Assembly (NCBI GenBank): GCA_907163375.1
Contig: CAJQUW010012972.1
Coordinates: forward strand, 682,001 to 746,000
Reading direction: 5' to 3'
From: Prostheceraeus crozeri
Lineage: Eukaryota; Platyhelminthes; Polycladida; Euryleptidae
DNA length: 64,000 bases
Shown: one piece after another, positions 24,063-35,047 of the stretch
Layout of the letters: each line of letters opens with the position of its first letter
Numbering within the stretch: position 1 is the first letter of the stretch
The notes under the pieces: model-generated
Told to the model about the DNA's origin: nothing
What the model saw: the letters and a program-made list of their open reading frames with translations, nothing else
The model's database searches: none
Translations under genes and position numbers: made by a program

Positions 24063-24217
24063 TGTTGTGAACGAACTATGTGAATGTTAATTTTTCGTGA
24101 CTTCTTTAAATGAGCTAACAATTATACGTTGGCTTTTTTGTAGTGTGTTAAAGAAAAACTTTCAGAAATAAATTGTATGAGCCAGCACACGTTACCTTTT
24201 AATTCACACATGTAACA
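24063..24217 (+). repeat. 3' LTR of the 19.8-kb gypsy element
   Basis: 155-bp copy of 19816-19970, one difference seen; followed by the ctgta target duplication. Confidence 0.95.
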
Positions 24218-24222
24218 CTGTA

Positions 24223-25261
24223 TTATGCTGGAATTATATACAATGCAATTATCGACGTAATCGCAACAATTAAATTTAAGTTATCAATTTTACACTTTGG
24301 TGATATTAAGTGTAAAGTTACATATGGGCACCCCTGTACATGTATAAAATTTATGACCGGCTATCTTGATAGAATGCTATGGTGTGAAGGCATGAAACTC
24401 ATTATTCATTCCAACATCGTCTGGCGAATGTCGTCGGCATACAGTATTTTCATGGATCTGGTTATTCATTTCTACAGTCTATGTAATGTCACATCACATA
24501 TAGATATTTGAGTCACCTGAAAAGCCGGTTGTCAGCCCATTGCCAGAGACTTGTACGTTTCGGTAGCTGTATACATATCTTAGTAGTTCCTGCATTATAT
24601 CTTGGATTTTCAGGGCGGATATATCAGACCAAGGACTGCTACAATTTCTATATTGTTCAGGACAGACCAACTCCATTTCAGTGGAAATTTTTTATAGGCT
24701 GATTTTGTTCAATTACCTGATCAAATCATTAATGCTCTGATGAGCTTTATTGTGACTAATCGAGCTTAGTCGCTGCCAAATGGACTCAGGGAAAACGTTG
24801 CTGCTGGACACTATTGTTCACTGCGCTATAGGAAGGATAATGCATCACTATTGGGATTATTATCTTGTTGTGCCATCTGGAAAAGAAGGGCTCGACCTTA
24901 ATTTATCGACATTCCAGTGGATTTCATGAAGCGATTTGCTTGATACCAATGCATTGCAGTGCTCAGAGAGACCGAATGCATCCAAAATTATACTTGGAGT
25001 CTTGAACCAAGTTTTAAAATCCTTCGGCTCAATCGCATGGCTAATACGAGGTACACGTTTCATAATAGTCCTGTTTACTTAATCTGGTAAATGCAATCAT
25101 TAAAAAAATGTGGAAGCGGAATCAAAGTGGAGAAGAACATGTAGTTTTCCATCTATCTCTATAATTTTTTAGCTATGAAGAAGTGTTTGAGACTATTAAA
25201 AACGTGCCACTAAGTTTGTACAACTGTTCGAATGATTTTATGAATGGATATCTTATTGAAA
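24223..25261. other. No recognisable feature
   Basis: Continuation of the DNA into which the gypsy element inserted. Short, motif-free open frames only (for example 67 codons at 24860-25063, minus strand). Confidence 0.4.
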
Positions 25262-25263
25262 TA

Positions 25264-25596
25264 CAGTGTGTCCCAAAAGTCGCTAAAAACTTTAATTGCA
25301 GATAGTAGCTCTCCTATTACATCGATTAGTCTGAAAGTTTAACAGTAGAAACTACACATCATGGGGTTTTGGTAAATAGTAGGTTTGTCTTCATTCGACT
25401 TCTGAAAGGTATGTTATAGAATATTGTACATTACAATAATTTTTAAGCTTTTTTAATCAATTACAAAAATGAAATCTAATTATTTTTTCCTAGAATATCA
25501 AATTTTACAGAAAAGTAAAGTTCATGAATGATCAGTTACATTCACAATCACTCAATGTGTCCACCAAGATATTCTTGGATCATTTGGAGGCGATCA
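25264..25596 (+). repeat. Left inverted arm of the mariner-like element
   Basis: Matches the reverse complement of 26292-26624 along its whole length with few differences, for example TTGGATCATTTGGAGGCGATC at the inner end. Contains the transposase stop codon at 25548-25550 (minus strand). Confidence 0.9.
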
Positions 25597-26291
25597 ACGA
25601 GTGACCCAAGTGCCTGCTGTGCATCATCTATCGAGATGGTCTCCGCCGCACGAATGATCCCCGCTTTCAGGTTGGCTATTGTCAACGGTTGTCCTTGGAC
25701 ATACACAAAACGCTTTAAATTTTCCTAATAGCAAAAGTCAACTGGTGTCAAGTCTTGAGACCGCGGAGGCCAGAAGTCGGGGAGAAAGCGGCTGATTACG
25801 CTATCCGTGGTGAAGTTGGTCTCTAGAAACTTCTTTACTTTGCTCCTGATGTGGGGCGGAGCACTGTCCTGCTAGAGCGTGGTCGTCGAACATCTGTGAG
25901 TCTTCAAGACTGGAATCACATGAATCACCAGCATGTGTAGGTGTCTATCGCCGTCAATTGTACCGCATTAAAAGAAATATGGAGGAATCATAAGCTAACC
26001 ACTGAATCTGATCCAAGCGCACAATTTGGGAGATTGAATTGGCTTTTCTGCATGATAGTGGGGATTGCTGCGACTCCATGCGCAGGCATTCCTCGTGTAG
26101 ACCGCGCCATCAAGGTGATAATGCGCTTCGTCCGTCCAAAGCACGCTCTCCAAACTGTCAAGCTGATTATTAATGAACTATTCCGCAAATTGTCTTCGCT
26201 TCTTGAAGTCATCTGGTTGTAGCTGATGGTGGATCGATATTCACACTTTTGATATTGAAGCTTCTTTCGAATAACTCGATGAACACTAGAT
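25548..26291 (-). pseudogene. Mariner-like transposase, C-terminal catalytic part with stops
   Basis: Minus-strand translation gives the first acidic motif in VLWTDEAHYHLDGAVYTRN, the second in QDSAPPHIRS and the third in RSQDLTPVDFCY, followed by the C-terminal block ending GGHIE and stop. The frame is broken by several stops (after IRFSG, after PPYFF, before QDSAPPH, after DFCY). The N-terminal DNA-binding domain is absent, replaced by the inverted arm at 26292-26624. Confidence 0.85.
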
Positions 26292-26624
26292 CGATCGCCT
26301 CCAAATGATCCAAGAATATCATGGTGGACACATTCAGTGATTGTGAATGTTACTGATCATTCATGAACTCTACTTTTGTGTAAAATTTTATATTCTAGGA
26401 AAAAATAATTAGATTTCATTTTTGTAATTGATTAAAAAAGCTTAAAAATTATTGTAATGTACAATATTCTATAACATACCTTTCAGAAGTCGAATGAAGA
26501 CAAACCTACTATTTGCCAAAACCCCATGATGTGTAGTTTCTACTGTTAAACTTTCAGACTAATCGATGTAATAGGAGAGCTACTATCTGCAATTAAAGTT
26601 TCTAGCGACTTTTGGGACACGCTG
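26292..26624 (-). repeat. Right inverted arm of the mariner-like element
   Basis: Inverted copy of 25264-25596; it carries an antisense copy of the transposase 3' end. Confidence 0.9.
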
Positions 26625-26626
26625 TA

Positions 26627-27261
26627 TGTATAGTCAATAGCTACTCAGAGCATCATATTTTTGGAGCCATTGTCCATTTGTGTCAAAAAACCAAGTGATC
26701 AGAGAATTTGCATTGAGTTTTGGTTGAATTTAACTCCAACCTGTTTTGCCATTAACCGATCAACAGTTAATGGCAAAATTAATGGTGTAATATATTGAAC
26801 GAGCGATATAGTGCCACCAATAACCATAGCGAATTATCATTCTCATACCCTGCTATATGCACTTAGCAAGATTTTGTGACAAGAAATAAATCATTTATCA
26901 GAAATCTCAAAACACCGGAATCCATTTAAACCTTGTGCGCTTTTGTGTGCACGATAACATACGTTTTCCCCTGTATTCGAATGAAATGATTACCTTGAGA
27001 AAACATGTTGTAGTAGTTCCTGATCAGATCATGGTTATCTATGATCAGACTCATCGATTCCATGATGTAATTCTATTGCATGTTGCTCCTAAGCAGTCTA
27101 TGGATATTACAATTCCTGATTGATTACTGTCAGTACGACAATATTATCATATATTCTGAATTCCAACACAGAACAATACAAAGTACAAGATAAGAATGAA
27201 AAACACTAAAAGTGAAAGATAAAAAGTTCAATGAAAGTAGAAAATAAAAAGATACAGGCTT
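26627..27261. other. Spacer with a partial dispersed repeat
   Basis: No gene recognised. 27058-27130 matches the start of the repeat at 5655 (CCATGATGTAATTCTATTGCATGT and AGTCTATGGATATT). A short palindrome, GCCATTAACCGATCAACAGTTAATGGC, lies near 26750-26776. Confidence 0.4.
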
Positions 27262-28550
27262 ACTCGAACTTTCGGATCGCAAGAGAAGTGCTCTCGTGTT
27301 CGATCCCATGAGAGTCACTGAGAGGCGCTCAAATAGTATGGCAACGTGTTGTTGGTCTTCCGTCCGGATTTCATGGACAGCCTCACCGAAACTCGCGACA
27401 AAAAATCGTTGGCGATCTTACCCTATGACCCGCATGTTGATACGACAATGGGAGCACAATGCCATCCCAAAACAAGACACTTTTCGGTATTGCTATCGAT
27501 TTTTTGTCCTCAGCATCGGCAACTGCGATATCAGGGTTGGTGCTTGCTGCGGTTAAATTAGCTTTATTCAGCGGAATATTCACAACCGTAATGTCGAGTG
27601 CTGATGTTTGACCCAGATGCCAGGACGGAAGCAAAATATCTGCTGGGCGGCGCTGGTCACTACTCTCCCCCCTCCTTGTTCAAGCTTTGGAGATAAATGT
27701 CTTCTCCTACAAAACTCAAAAATGCAATCTCTCAATGCATTGTGACGACTTACAACACCTGGGCCGTACTTGCATGTCAGTGCATGATGACCAAATTGAT
27801 CAAGGACTGTTCTTTTGTTTGATGGACAAGTGGGGCAGGTGGATCCATCTAAAAATATATCTAATCCCAGCCACCATTTCAATAGAACTTGCATTTCATT
27901 TGGATTGAGATGTAGGCCGAGGCCAACAGAAGGCATCGCACGGAGCTAACTGGAAGCATTTGGTGAACACACAGAAAGAAGTCTGTATTGATATGCTGGT
28001 GATACACTGTTCATTAAAATGTCAAAGTCGGACTCTTCAATTGACTTTGATAATTTGGACTGTGATATGTGCTCATCCGAAAACGAAGTAATGTCAAGTT
28101 GATCACGTTCTTTGACAGTCAATTGCCTGTGAGATATTATTGGATAAAGATTGCTCAGTGCTCACACGCAACGATGATGCGATGTATGCAGCAGCAGCAT
28201 GCCGCGAAAGAGAACGCAGGCTAAGTCCACCAAATCGCATTCCAAGCTGGGCTTGTAACCGTGAGTGTTGGTTAAGCTCAATTCCGGCAGACTCTTCTAA
28301 GCATCGTCGAACGTCGTTGTCGAATACTTTGAAACAATGTACAGTTTTTCTGGAGGTGTACTGCGCGCAATGTGCGCCAACTTGCAAAAAGAGCTGCAGT
28401 TTCTAAGTAATAGCAGCGATGTTTGTGGATCTTTTAATTGTGGTAGTTTATGCAGAAGCATCCTGGCATTTTTGATGCATTTCATAATGAAAAAAGTGCA
28501 GAAGCTAGCATCTCCGATTGGCGCACCTAGAATTTGAAAATTTGGCAAGT
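27262..28550 (-). pseudogene. Thumb, zinc motif and restriction-like endonuclease of the retrotransposon
   Basis: 28103-28550 in two frames has FQILGAPIGDASFC, then HSRLQAQLGMRFGGLSLRS. 27580-27936 has the zinc-like motif CPTCPSNKR..LDQFGHHALTC and RHNALRDCIFEFCRRR. The endonuclease follows in a new frame (27383-27634): the ADILLPSW and ALDITVVN blocks match the D..(D)x-type active site of the RLE. The end reads RLSVTLMGSNTRALLLRSE near 27262-27320, the usual C-terminus. Confidence 0.8.
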
Positions 28551-28559
28551 GAGATTTTT

Positions 28560-29811
28560 AAATATCTTCAGGAAACATTTCAAGGTTTGATGCTGAGAAT
28601 AATTCGCACTTTCTGTAATTGACCTCTAGACCATTCCATGACGAAGCGTCTTCAATAATATTCAGTGTCTTAAGAATATTCTCTCTGTGCCACAGAAAAT
28701 CCCATCATCCAAATACTATGAGTGAAATGAAAGCTGAGGTATATTTTCAACAATGGATGAAATGAGACGGTTTAGTGTGATGGAAAATAGAAACGGACCT
28801 AAGGGATTTCCTTGTTGAACACCGCGAGCAGATAAAAGTGATCCAAGAGTGTGATACAGTTGAGGATGCTGGCCATAATACGTCGATAGATATGGTAGGA
28901 GATCTGGAAAATGTTTGTAGCATTCATCGAACATGACTTGTCTGGAAACAGAATTGAATGCGTTCTTAAATCAATTTTCAGTATTACAAAGTCATCATCA
29001 TTCCAATGCATTCTCACCATTTCTCTCATATTATGAATCACTTTTTCAGTTCCGCTTGAGACTGCAACGCCAAGCTGCCAAGGTGACAAAAATTCTTTTG
29101 CCGGATCTTTGTAGAGGTTACAGATGCACTTACTTGCCAATCGTCGAATCACATTCCCAACAGCAATGGGTCGAATATCTACTGATGAGCCATTTTTCTT
29201 CTTCAAAGCTGTTAAAGAAGCACTATCGATGAAAGGAGCAGCTGCATTTGGAATTTTTCCTGAGATAAGGATATAAGGATGACGTGACGCAATGAAGAAA
29301 TTATTTGCACTGGCTAAGACACTTCACATGCGTCTACAATGTGTTGGATTCTGAGACCTGTAGGACCGCAAGCTGTGTCTTTAGGAAAAGAATTCATGAC
29401 AGCCTCAATGTTGAAGTTCGGACCCAATTGGGGAGGTGAAACCTAATCATCCATGAAAATTGTGGGAAGTGGACCATCTGGATGCTTTGACTGAAGAGCT
29501 AACCAGGTTTTTCCATTGTTCGGTGCGATGCCATCTGACATCAAAATACGACACGCCCTTCCATACTGACCATTTGCAGCATTGTTCAAAGCAGCATCAA
29601 TAATCGATCTATCTACATATTCCGCGGATTGTTGCTTTTTACTTATTCTATTAATACTACGACGTTGAATAGACATGGATGTCGTCTTTGCTACATTCCA
29701 TAGTTCAATGTATCTTCCTTCTTTCCATTGTTTGCAAAATTTAGTAACATCAGGTAGGCGATGACCTTTACCGGCACGTTTCTGTGATGGTAGCACGGAT
29801 TTCGAAAGCAC
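28560..29811 (-). pseudogene. Linker and reverse transcriptase of the RLE-type retrotransposon
   Basis: 29443-29811 reads FCKQWKEGRYIELWN and later ILMSDGIAPNNGKTW, a block usual just before RT in this family. RT begins with DIRPIAVGNVIRRLASKC near 29165 and continues LSPWQLGVAVSSGTEKVIH and VILKIDLR (motif A). After a frame change, ARGVQQGNPLGPFLF lies at 28716-28934 and the catalytic YLDDG near 28700-28712 in a third frame. At least three frame disruptions are seen. Confidence 0.85.
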
Positions 29812-29839
29812 ACATAGTCTCTTCCAGGATGAGTTGAAC

Positions 29840-30436
29840 TCACTGAAGTGAAGTCAAACTCTCTGAGTTTGAACTCACAATGTCAATTAAAGCATCTGAA
29901 AGAATCTGAGCAAAAATAAAGCGAGCCTTGTGTGGAACAGCTTTTAGAGTAGGTCTTTTTAGGGACATGATTTCACTCCAAGATGGCAAGGCTTTAGCAT
30001 CGTCTGAGTTTATCTCTTGAGCAATATGTGACTCACTTGATGGTGAAGAAGTGTTCGAAATAGTATTAAAAACACGCTTTTTATTGTGGTTATTAACTTG
30101 AGAAATTGAAATCAAGCGGTTACATGAGCATATGTACTTTCTGTTTTCATTGAGCCATGCAGGTGGAATTGTACCCGAATAAAAGCCTAAAACATGTCTC
30201 TCAAGATGATGGTACAACATTGAAGGTGCCGAACGCTCTAAACAGTCTTTCACTGGACAAGGCACACCAGTAACCATCCTTGAACTGCTGGAAGCGCATT
30301 TATGTGATATGCTTGAATCGCTTTGCTCTTTCGCCTCACAAGTTGTTATCAAATTGTTTTGTTGGTCGGGCCATAACCTCGCTTCTTCGATTACGTCGCA
30401 AATGGTGTTGTCAAGATTGTTTGAATTACTCATCAT
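29840..30436 (-). pseudogene. N-terminal zinc-finger region of the RLE-type retrotransposon
   Basis: 198-codon frame starting MMSNSNNLD. It contains a C2H2-like finger (CPVKDCLERS, then LYHHLERH) and a second cysteine/histidine cluster (RKYICSCNRLIS, then NNHNKKR). R2-group elements carry such N-terminal fingers for target DNA binding. The last part (VPHKARFIFAQILSDAL) leads into the linker of the next frame; a frameshift separates them near 29820-29840. Confidence 0.75.
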
Positions 30437-30999
30437 TTATCAAAACCACCTTATAAAATGTTCCAGACATCCATGCCAATTGTATCAGTACTCCAACAGC
30501 TTCAATGCATTAAATTAATTGAGGTCGGATACGTTTCAGGCTCGAGACCGGTGTGGACCTTGGCACTCTGCTATCGAAAGTCACTGTAAACTACAGACTT
30601 GATTGTTCACCTTCAAGCTTTTCTCCAACTTTATATCCTGTTTGAAATATAAATCTCCAATTTTAAGCATTATTGTCAACCAGAACATGTAGTAGTTATA
30701 CCATGGATATCTATATACTATCTACTTTACTATAAAGATATCCATGCTTATACCATACAAATGTGGTGTATGGAGATATATTTTCATAGTTTAAAAACAT
30801 GAGTATTCTGCATAGAGTACGGAGCTTTAGCGAGTGATCTTTTTTTTACTCCATCCGTAAATGACTACACTCATTGACAAAATTTTTGAAACATTTACTT
30901 CTTTCACTTCTTTCATTTTGACTGGTATATATACATGTATGTATGATACCTTGATAATTTAGTCACAATCTCCACCAAGTCACATCGCACCAGTGCACA
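30437..30999. other. No gene; one small perfect hairpin
   Basis: Anonymous DNA. CATGGATATCT near 30701 and AGATATCCATG near 30738 can form an 11-bp stem. Confidence 0.4.
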
Positions 31000-31472
31000 G
31001 AAAAACAACGCATGTATCAGATTCAACTTTAATAGCGCGTGTGCCCCTATCTAGCTCCAATACATTCATTAATCCGAGATGGCATGGATTCACAAAGTTT
31101 CTGAATGAAGGATGTTTCAAGGAGAAGCCACTGCTCTGTCAGTCTTTCAGAGAGAATCTTCAGGGACACTGGTGGAAGTGTCGAACGCTACAGTCTATAC
31201 TTGAGGCACTCTTCCAGTGTACGACTAGCTTTGGGACTGACACAAATCTATTCCTCTTTGCAGCTAAAACTAGACGTGCGTCTGTCCTTCCTGCAGACTT
31301 TCTTGGTCGACCAGATCCCTTCTTCTTTTTAACATCTCCTTCTGCTTTTCATCGACACCACCATCTCCAAACAACGACTCTCGATAGTTGCAGCTCTTCG
31401 GCAACACTCGCACAACTTCTACCACAACGAATCATTTCAATAGCCATACCTCTGGTAAACTGATCGTGTGCC
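31000..31472 (-). pseudogene. Tc1-like transposase with internal deletion
   Basis: The minus strand starts MAHDQFTRGMAIEMIRCG with a helix-turn-helix (ASVAEELQLSRVVVWRWW) and a GRPR-like motif (KKKGSGRPRKSAGRTD). Near 31060-31130 another frame gives the Tc1 C-terminal block FIQKLCESMPSRINECIGA. The intervening DDE catalytic core is missing, so the two ends are joined by a large deletion. Stops are also present. Confidence 0.7.
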
Positions 31473-31822
31473 ATTTTATTTTACAAAAGCTGGATTTCAG
31501 TTCACGTTTATGTTCAATTTGTAAAAGCAATTGACAGTTGCATCGATATCAAAATTTGAAATTTGACCACCATAGATCTTTCTCCATTCTCTAATGTGTT
31601 GAATGGTAATACATAGAAAGCGAGATATTGCATCATAACTGAGAAAAAAATGAAGCAAACTTCAATTCAAGCCTATGATAGTTTGTTACATTAATTATGT
31701 CAATGAGTATATATTTAAAGATAATGGCTTTTAAGCCTGCACATGAACATGAAACAATACAACTAGAAATTATCAAAAATACCAGTATAAAATATAAGTT
31801 AAAAATAGGGTAAAAAAGACAG
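31473..31822. other. AT-rich spacer, probably the 3' UTR of the downstream-listed RLE element
   Basis: No coding motif. It lies directly 3' (minus strand) of the RLE reading frame ending at 31823, so part of it is probably that element's 3' untranslated region. Confidence 0.35.
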
Positions 31823-32331
31823 TTAGGAAACACGAAGAATGAACTGAGCATTGCCTCTAATAATGGCAATGCCAAAGCGTTGTAGCAGCCATTTTCTTTC
31901 TCTAGGATCGTCCTTCACTTTACTCAATCTTTCCCCTAAACCCAAGACTGTCTTCAGCGTTCTCGGTCCCATGGCACAAATTGTTTCAAACGCCAGTGGT
32001 TCAAAGATGTACCTCTCAGATAATGCAGCGTATTTCGACATTTTGCGTTGTTCTGCACGCGCTGCGGCTGATCCTGGATGGATGGCGGATTCTATGAGAG
32101 ATGAACCACTGTGCGTGCCGGTGCAAAAAGCATCCCAAATTAAGCAGCGACCCATGCGATACGGAAAAGTCGTCATTCCGTCAGGTCGTTTTCCATCACC
32201 TCTGCCAAGACCGACGGGTTCAAGAACAGATGGAATACCCGCACGATCTAGCGCTCGTTTAAAAACGTCATTCAAAGCAGCATGACGAGGGAATCTACCA
32301 GCGGATCGTTTGCATGATGGAGGGTGATGGA
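31823..32331 (-). pseudogene. Restriction-like endonuclease domain, downstream half
   Basis: Open from the hAT boundary to a TGA/TAA at 31823. It reads RFPRHAALNDVFKRAL, then GKRPDGMTTFPYRMGRCLIW with the PD and WD residues of the RLE active site, then KYAALSERYIFEPLAFET and GNAQFILRVS at the C-terminus. Apart from the hAT insertion this half is open, so the element was not very old when interrupted. Confidence 0.85.
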
Positions 32332-35047
32332 CTAGGGTGCGGCGATTTAAATCGATCGGAATTGAAAAATCGAAAAACGAAAATCGATCGGTATTCAAAA
32401 GAGATCGCGATTTTCAGTTCGATTTTTTCGTTTTGATAAATAAATGCTACATTTCCCAATTCAGGTCAATACAGGTATGGGAAGTGGTCAAACCCAATTC
32501 ATTTCATGTACACGAGAACGATTTCTTAATTGAAATTATCTGTGATTCCTCCCAGCTAGCTACATGTAGGATGGTTACTTGATCATCAAACAAGTTGCTG
32601 TGCTAGACTGCTACTGCTATCAGCCAGAATCGGCTCAGGCAGTCTATTGTGTGACTAATCTGTGATTTCAGCTAACCAACGGTTGAAGCCAATTCTGTGG
32701 TTGAAGCTACGAGTCAGTGGCGTTGGCATTGTCCTTGACTCCGTGCTCTATTTCTTAGGGAAGCTAAAAATAGTTGATTTAAGGTGAGCAGCAGGTGACG
32801 AAACTCGTTGGGACGCTGATTGGTTTAAAGTTAGACATTGTTATCATGATCGCCTTCGATCGAGAGGGCTATGCTGTAGTCAATTTCGGCATTCTACGCT
32901 CCCCCTACCGTCGTTATGTCCACGAAACAGAAAACACAAACAACATCGTTATTTTACTTTAGACAATTTCAAGACGTCAGCGAAATGTCTCACAGGTGGC
33001 TGTAGGAATCCGAGTGTAAAGGTGAAGGATGGATCGACTACCAATATGTTCAAACATTTGAAAGACAATCATCCGAAAATCTACTCCTATCTTCAGCAGG
33101 AGATGTCAGAGGAGAAAGCAAAGAAGCGGTGAAAAGAAAGCCATTTCCATCTCGTCAATCAACCATCGAAACTTCCTTTGGGGTTCCTCACAAGTATCCA
33201 CATGGTAGTGTCAAAGCTCTAAAGCTCGATCGTCTACTTGCTCAAACTATCGCTAAGGGATATCTATCTATTCGTTTCGTCGAAAATGAACATTTTCGCA
33301 AGTTTGTCGAATGCTTGAATGACAGATATGACATTCCTAGTGAGACCAAAATTGTGCTTCCGACGTTGGAACGAGAAATCGATGTGAAAATGCAGAATTT
33401 TTTCCAAGAGAATGATTTCCCGTCATACGCAATAACTCTCGATTTCTACGACGCCAAGAATCATGAGAGTTTCTTAGAAGTGACTGCATCTTCTATTGAC
33501 GCCGACTACCGGCTACATTCCTATTGCATCGGAGTTGAACCTTTCAATTCGTCGGATAGAGACCATACTGGAGAAACGATATCACAGTGTCTGCGTGGAT
33601 TAATGGAAGAAATGTCCATCGATGTTAATGATCAGATATTCGAAGCTGGAGTGACCGACAACGCTGGCAATGTTCGACGAGGTATTGAATTGACTGGAAT
33701 TCCTTGGATGCCTTGCATGGCTCACACACTACAGTTGTGTATTGAAGACTCCTTCAAAGCCTGTGAGGCAGCAAATGATCTTCGGAAATCTTGTCGAGCG
33801 ATAGCTGGCTTCTTCCATCGTAGCAATCCTGGAGTTCGACTTCTAAATAATCTGCAGTAAGAATCTGGAAAATCGGTTCAAAGAATTCCGCAAGATGTTC
33901 CAACACGATGGAACTCATCTTTCTATACTTGGTCAGTGATGATAGAAAATCGTCAAGAAATCAATCGCTCATTGCTCGAAATTCGGAATTCACGCAATCC
34001 TCCACCGATTCTCCAAAACAGTGAGTGGGAATTACTCGAAACCTTGACATCATTGTTGACACCATTCGAGGAAGTTACTCGTGACTTGTGTTGTGAACTG
34101 TCTCCTTCGATCAATCTTATCCTGCCTCTACTGTCAATCCTGACTGAACTCATTGGATCTATCGACGTCCCCACCGCCTTGACTTCATTCAAAGTCACAA
34201 TACTGAACTCGATGAAATCCAGAATTGAACAAGTGACACCTGGTAATGAACAACCAATTCTGTTGGTCGCTTCTGCGATTGATCCACGACTTCTACGTAT
34301 TCTCTCTTCCACACAAGTTGATGTTGCAAAGAACATTATCGTCGCGCGTATTGTCGACTTCATGCAGAAAGAATCTCACACAGAAGAGAAGGTGATTACT
34401 GCAGGAGTGAGCCAAGAAAAGTCTGATGAGAAACGACAACGTGTTTCCTTGTGGTCGCAGATGAAAATTAGATCTCCGGTGGAATCAGATAGCAAAAACA
34501 TCAAAGACCGAGCTATGATGGAGTGGCAGCGATATGTCGAATTGGTGGAGCAAAGAAATCCTACACCCGATTACAAGAAATTTGACGTTCTTGTCTTCTG
34601 GAAGAATCAACTGCAGAATCTTCCAAATTTGGCCAGGATTGCCTGACAATTCTTGTGTATTCCAGCAACAAACACGGCTTCGGAAAGACTAGGAAGTGTA
34701 ACGGGCAATACCATAGCGCCCAGTCGTGCAAATTTGAGTGGCTTGCGCGCACGGCAACTGATCAAAATCAGACGCAACAGTAAACTTTTAAATGAGTAGG
34801 GGGTAATGCGTTTTTCTAATCAGACTTCACAATATGCTTTCATATGATTCAGTATTGGCCGAAATTTTGAGACGTTTGTCATACATGTATCGCCCACTTA
34901 CACGTAATTAGAAAATAAAGCTCAGACTGTTTTGAAATGATTTCTTTTTTGGTTTACAAAAAATCGAAATCGGAAAGAATCGAAATTTTTCTGAAAAATC
35001 GAAATTAAATCGATCGTTGGGGAAAATAAAACATCGCCGCACCCTAG
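32332..35047 (+). mobile_element. hAT transposon, 2.7 kb, inactive
   Basis: Ends are CTAGGGTGCGGCGAT and ATCGCCGCACCCTAG, 15-bp inverted repeats. Flanks share an 8-bp duplication with two differences (gtgatgga at 32324-32331, ctgatggc at 35048-35055), as for an old hAT insertion. Both ends carry several subterminal words of the type AATCGAAA and ATCGATC, likely transposase-binding sites. The plus-strand transposase is broken. Confidence 0.9.
32985..34793 (+). pseudogene. hAT transposase with BED finger, three disruptions
   Basis: Begins in a BED-type finger (KCLTGGCRNPSVKVKDG, then NMFKHLKDNHP, 32985-33090). A frameshift near 33110-33130 separates it from the main frame, 33129-33860, which holds the RNase H-like core (YAITLDFYDAK; AGVTDNAGNVRRG; WMPCMAHTLQLCIED). 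A TAA at 33858-33860 interrupts just before DVPTRWNSSFYTW. The frame then continues 33936-34646 to a TGA at 34644, and beyond it the dimerisation block IPATNTASERLGS lies in phase, ending about 34793. One frameshift and two nonsense codons are seen. Confidence 0.9.

Larger units (their letters stand above)
19816..24217 (+). mobile_element. Full-length Ty3/gypsy retrotransposon, Mag-like, 4.4 kb
   Basis: Two 155-bp LTRs (TG..CA) flank gag-pol, and the element is bounded by a 5-bp target duplication ctgta at 19811-19815 and 24218-24222. The LTRs differ at one seen position (GGCTATTTTG against GGCTTTTTTG), indicating recent insertion. Domain order is Gag with two CCHC knuckles, protease, RT, RNase H, integrase. 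Three frame changes fall in the RNase H part. Two knuckles and very short LTRs fit the Mag/SURL group, an inference without a tree. Confidence 0.95.
25264..26624 (-). mobile_element. Mariner-like transposon with 333-bp inverted terminal repeats
   Basis: 1361 bp, flanked by TA (25262-25263 and 26625-26626), with ends CAGTGTGTCCCAAAAGTCGC and GCGACTTTTGGGACACGCTG. The inverted arms run 25264-25596 and 26292-26624. A decayed DDE transposase is read on the minus strand between them. The left arm includes the last codons of the transposase, so the right arm is an inverted duplicate of the 3' end that has replaced the 5' part of the gene. This is a derived, non-autonomous form. Confidence 0.9.
27262..30436 (-). 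mobile_element. Non-LTR retrotransposon with restriction-like endonuclease, near full length, decayed
   Basis: On the minus strand the order is N-terminal zinc fingers (30436-29840), a linker block (29811-29443), RT (about 29260-28560), thumb/connection (28550-27960), a CCHC-like motif and a restriction-like endonuclease (27936-27262). This order is that of R2/R4-type non-LTR elements, which use a PD-(D/E)xK-type nuclease rather than an APE nuclease. Many frame changes and stops make it inactive. The R2/R4 branch is not resolved here. Confidence 0.85.

Noticed and set aside
31851..32285. 144-codon plus-strand open frame
   Set aside because: Antisense of the restriction-like endonuclease frame at 31823-32331.
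34922..35047. C-terminal extension of the RLE-type frame beyond the zinc motif
   Set aside because: These residues are encoded by the right end of the hAT element, not by the retrotransposon.
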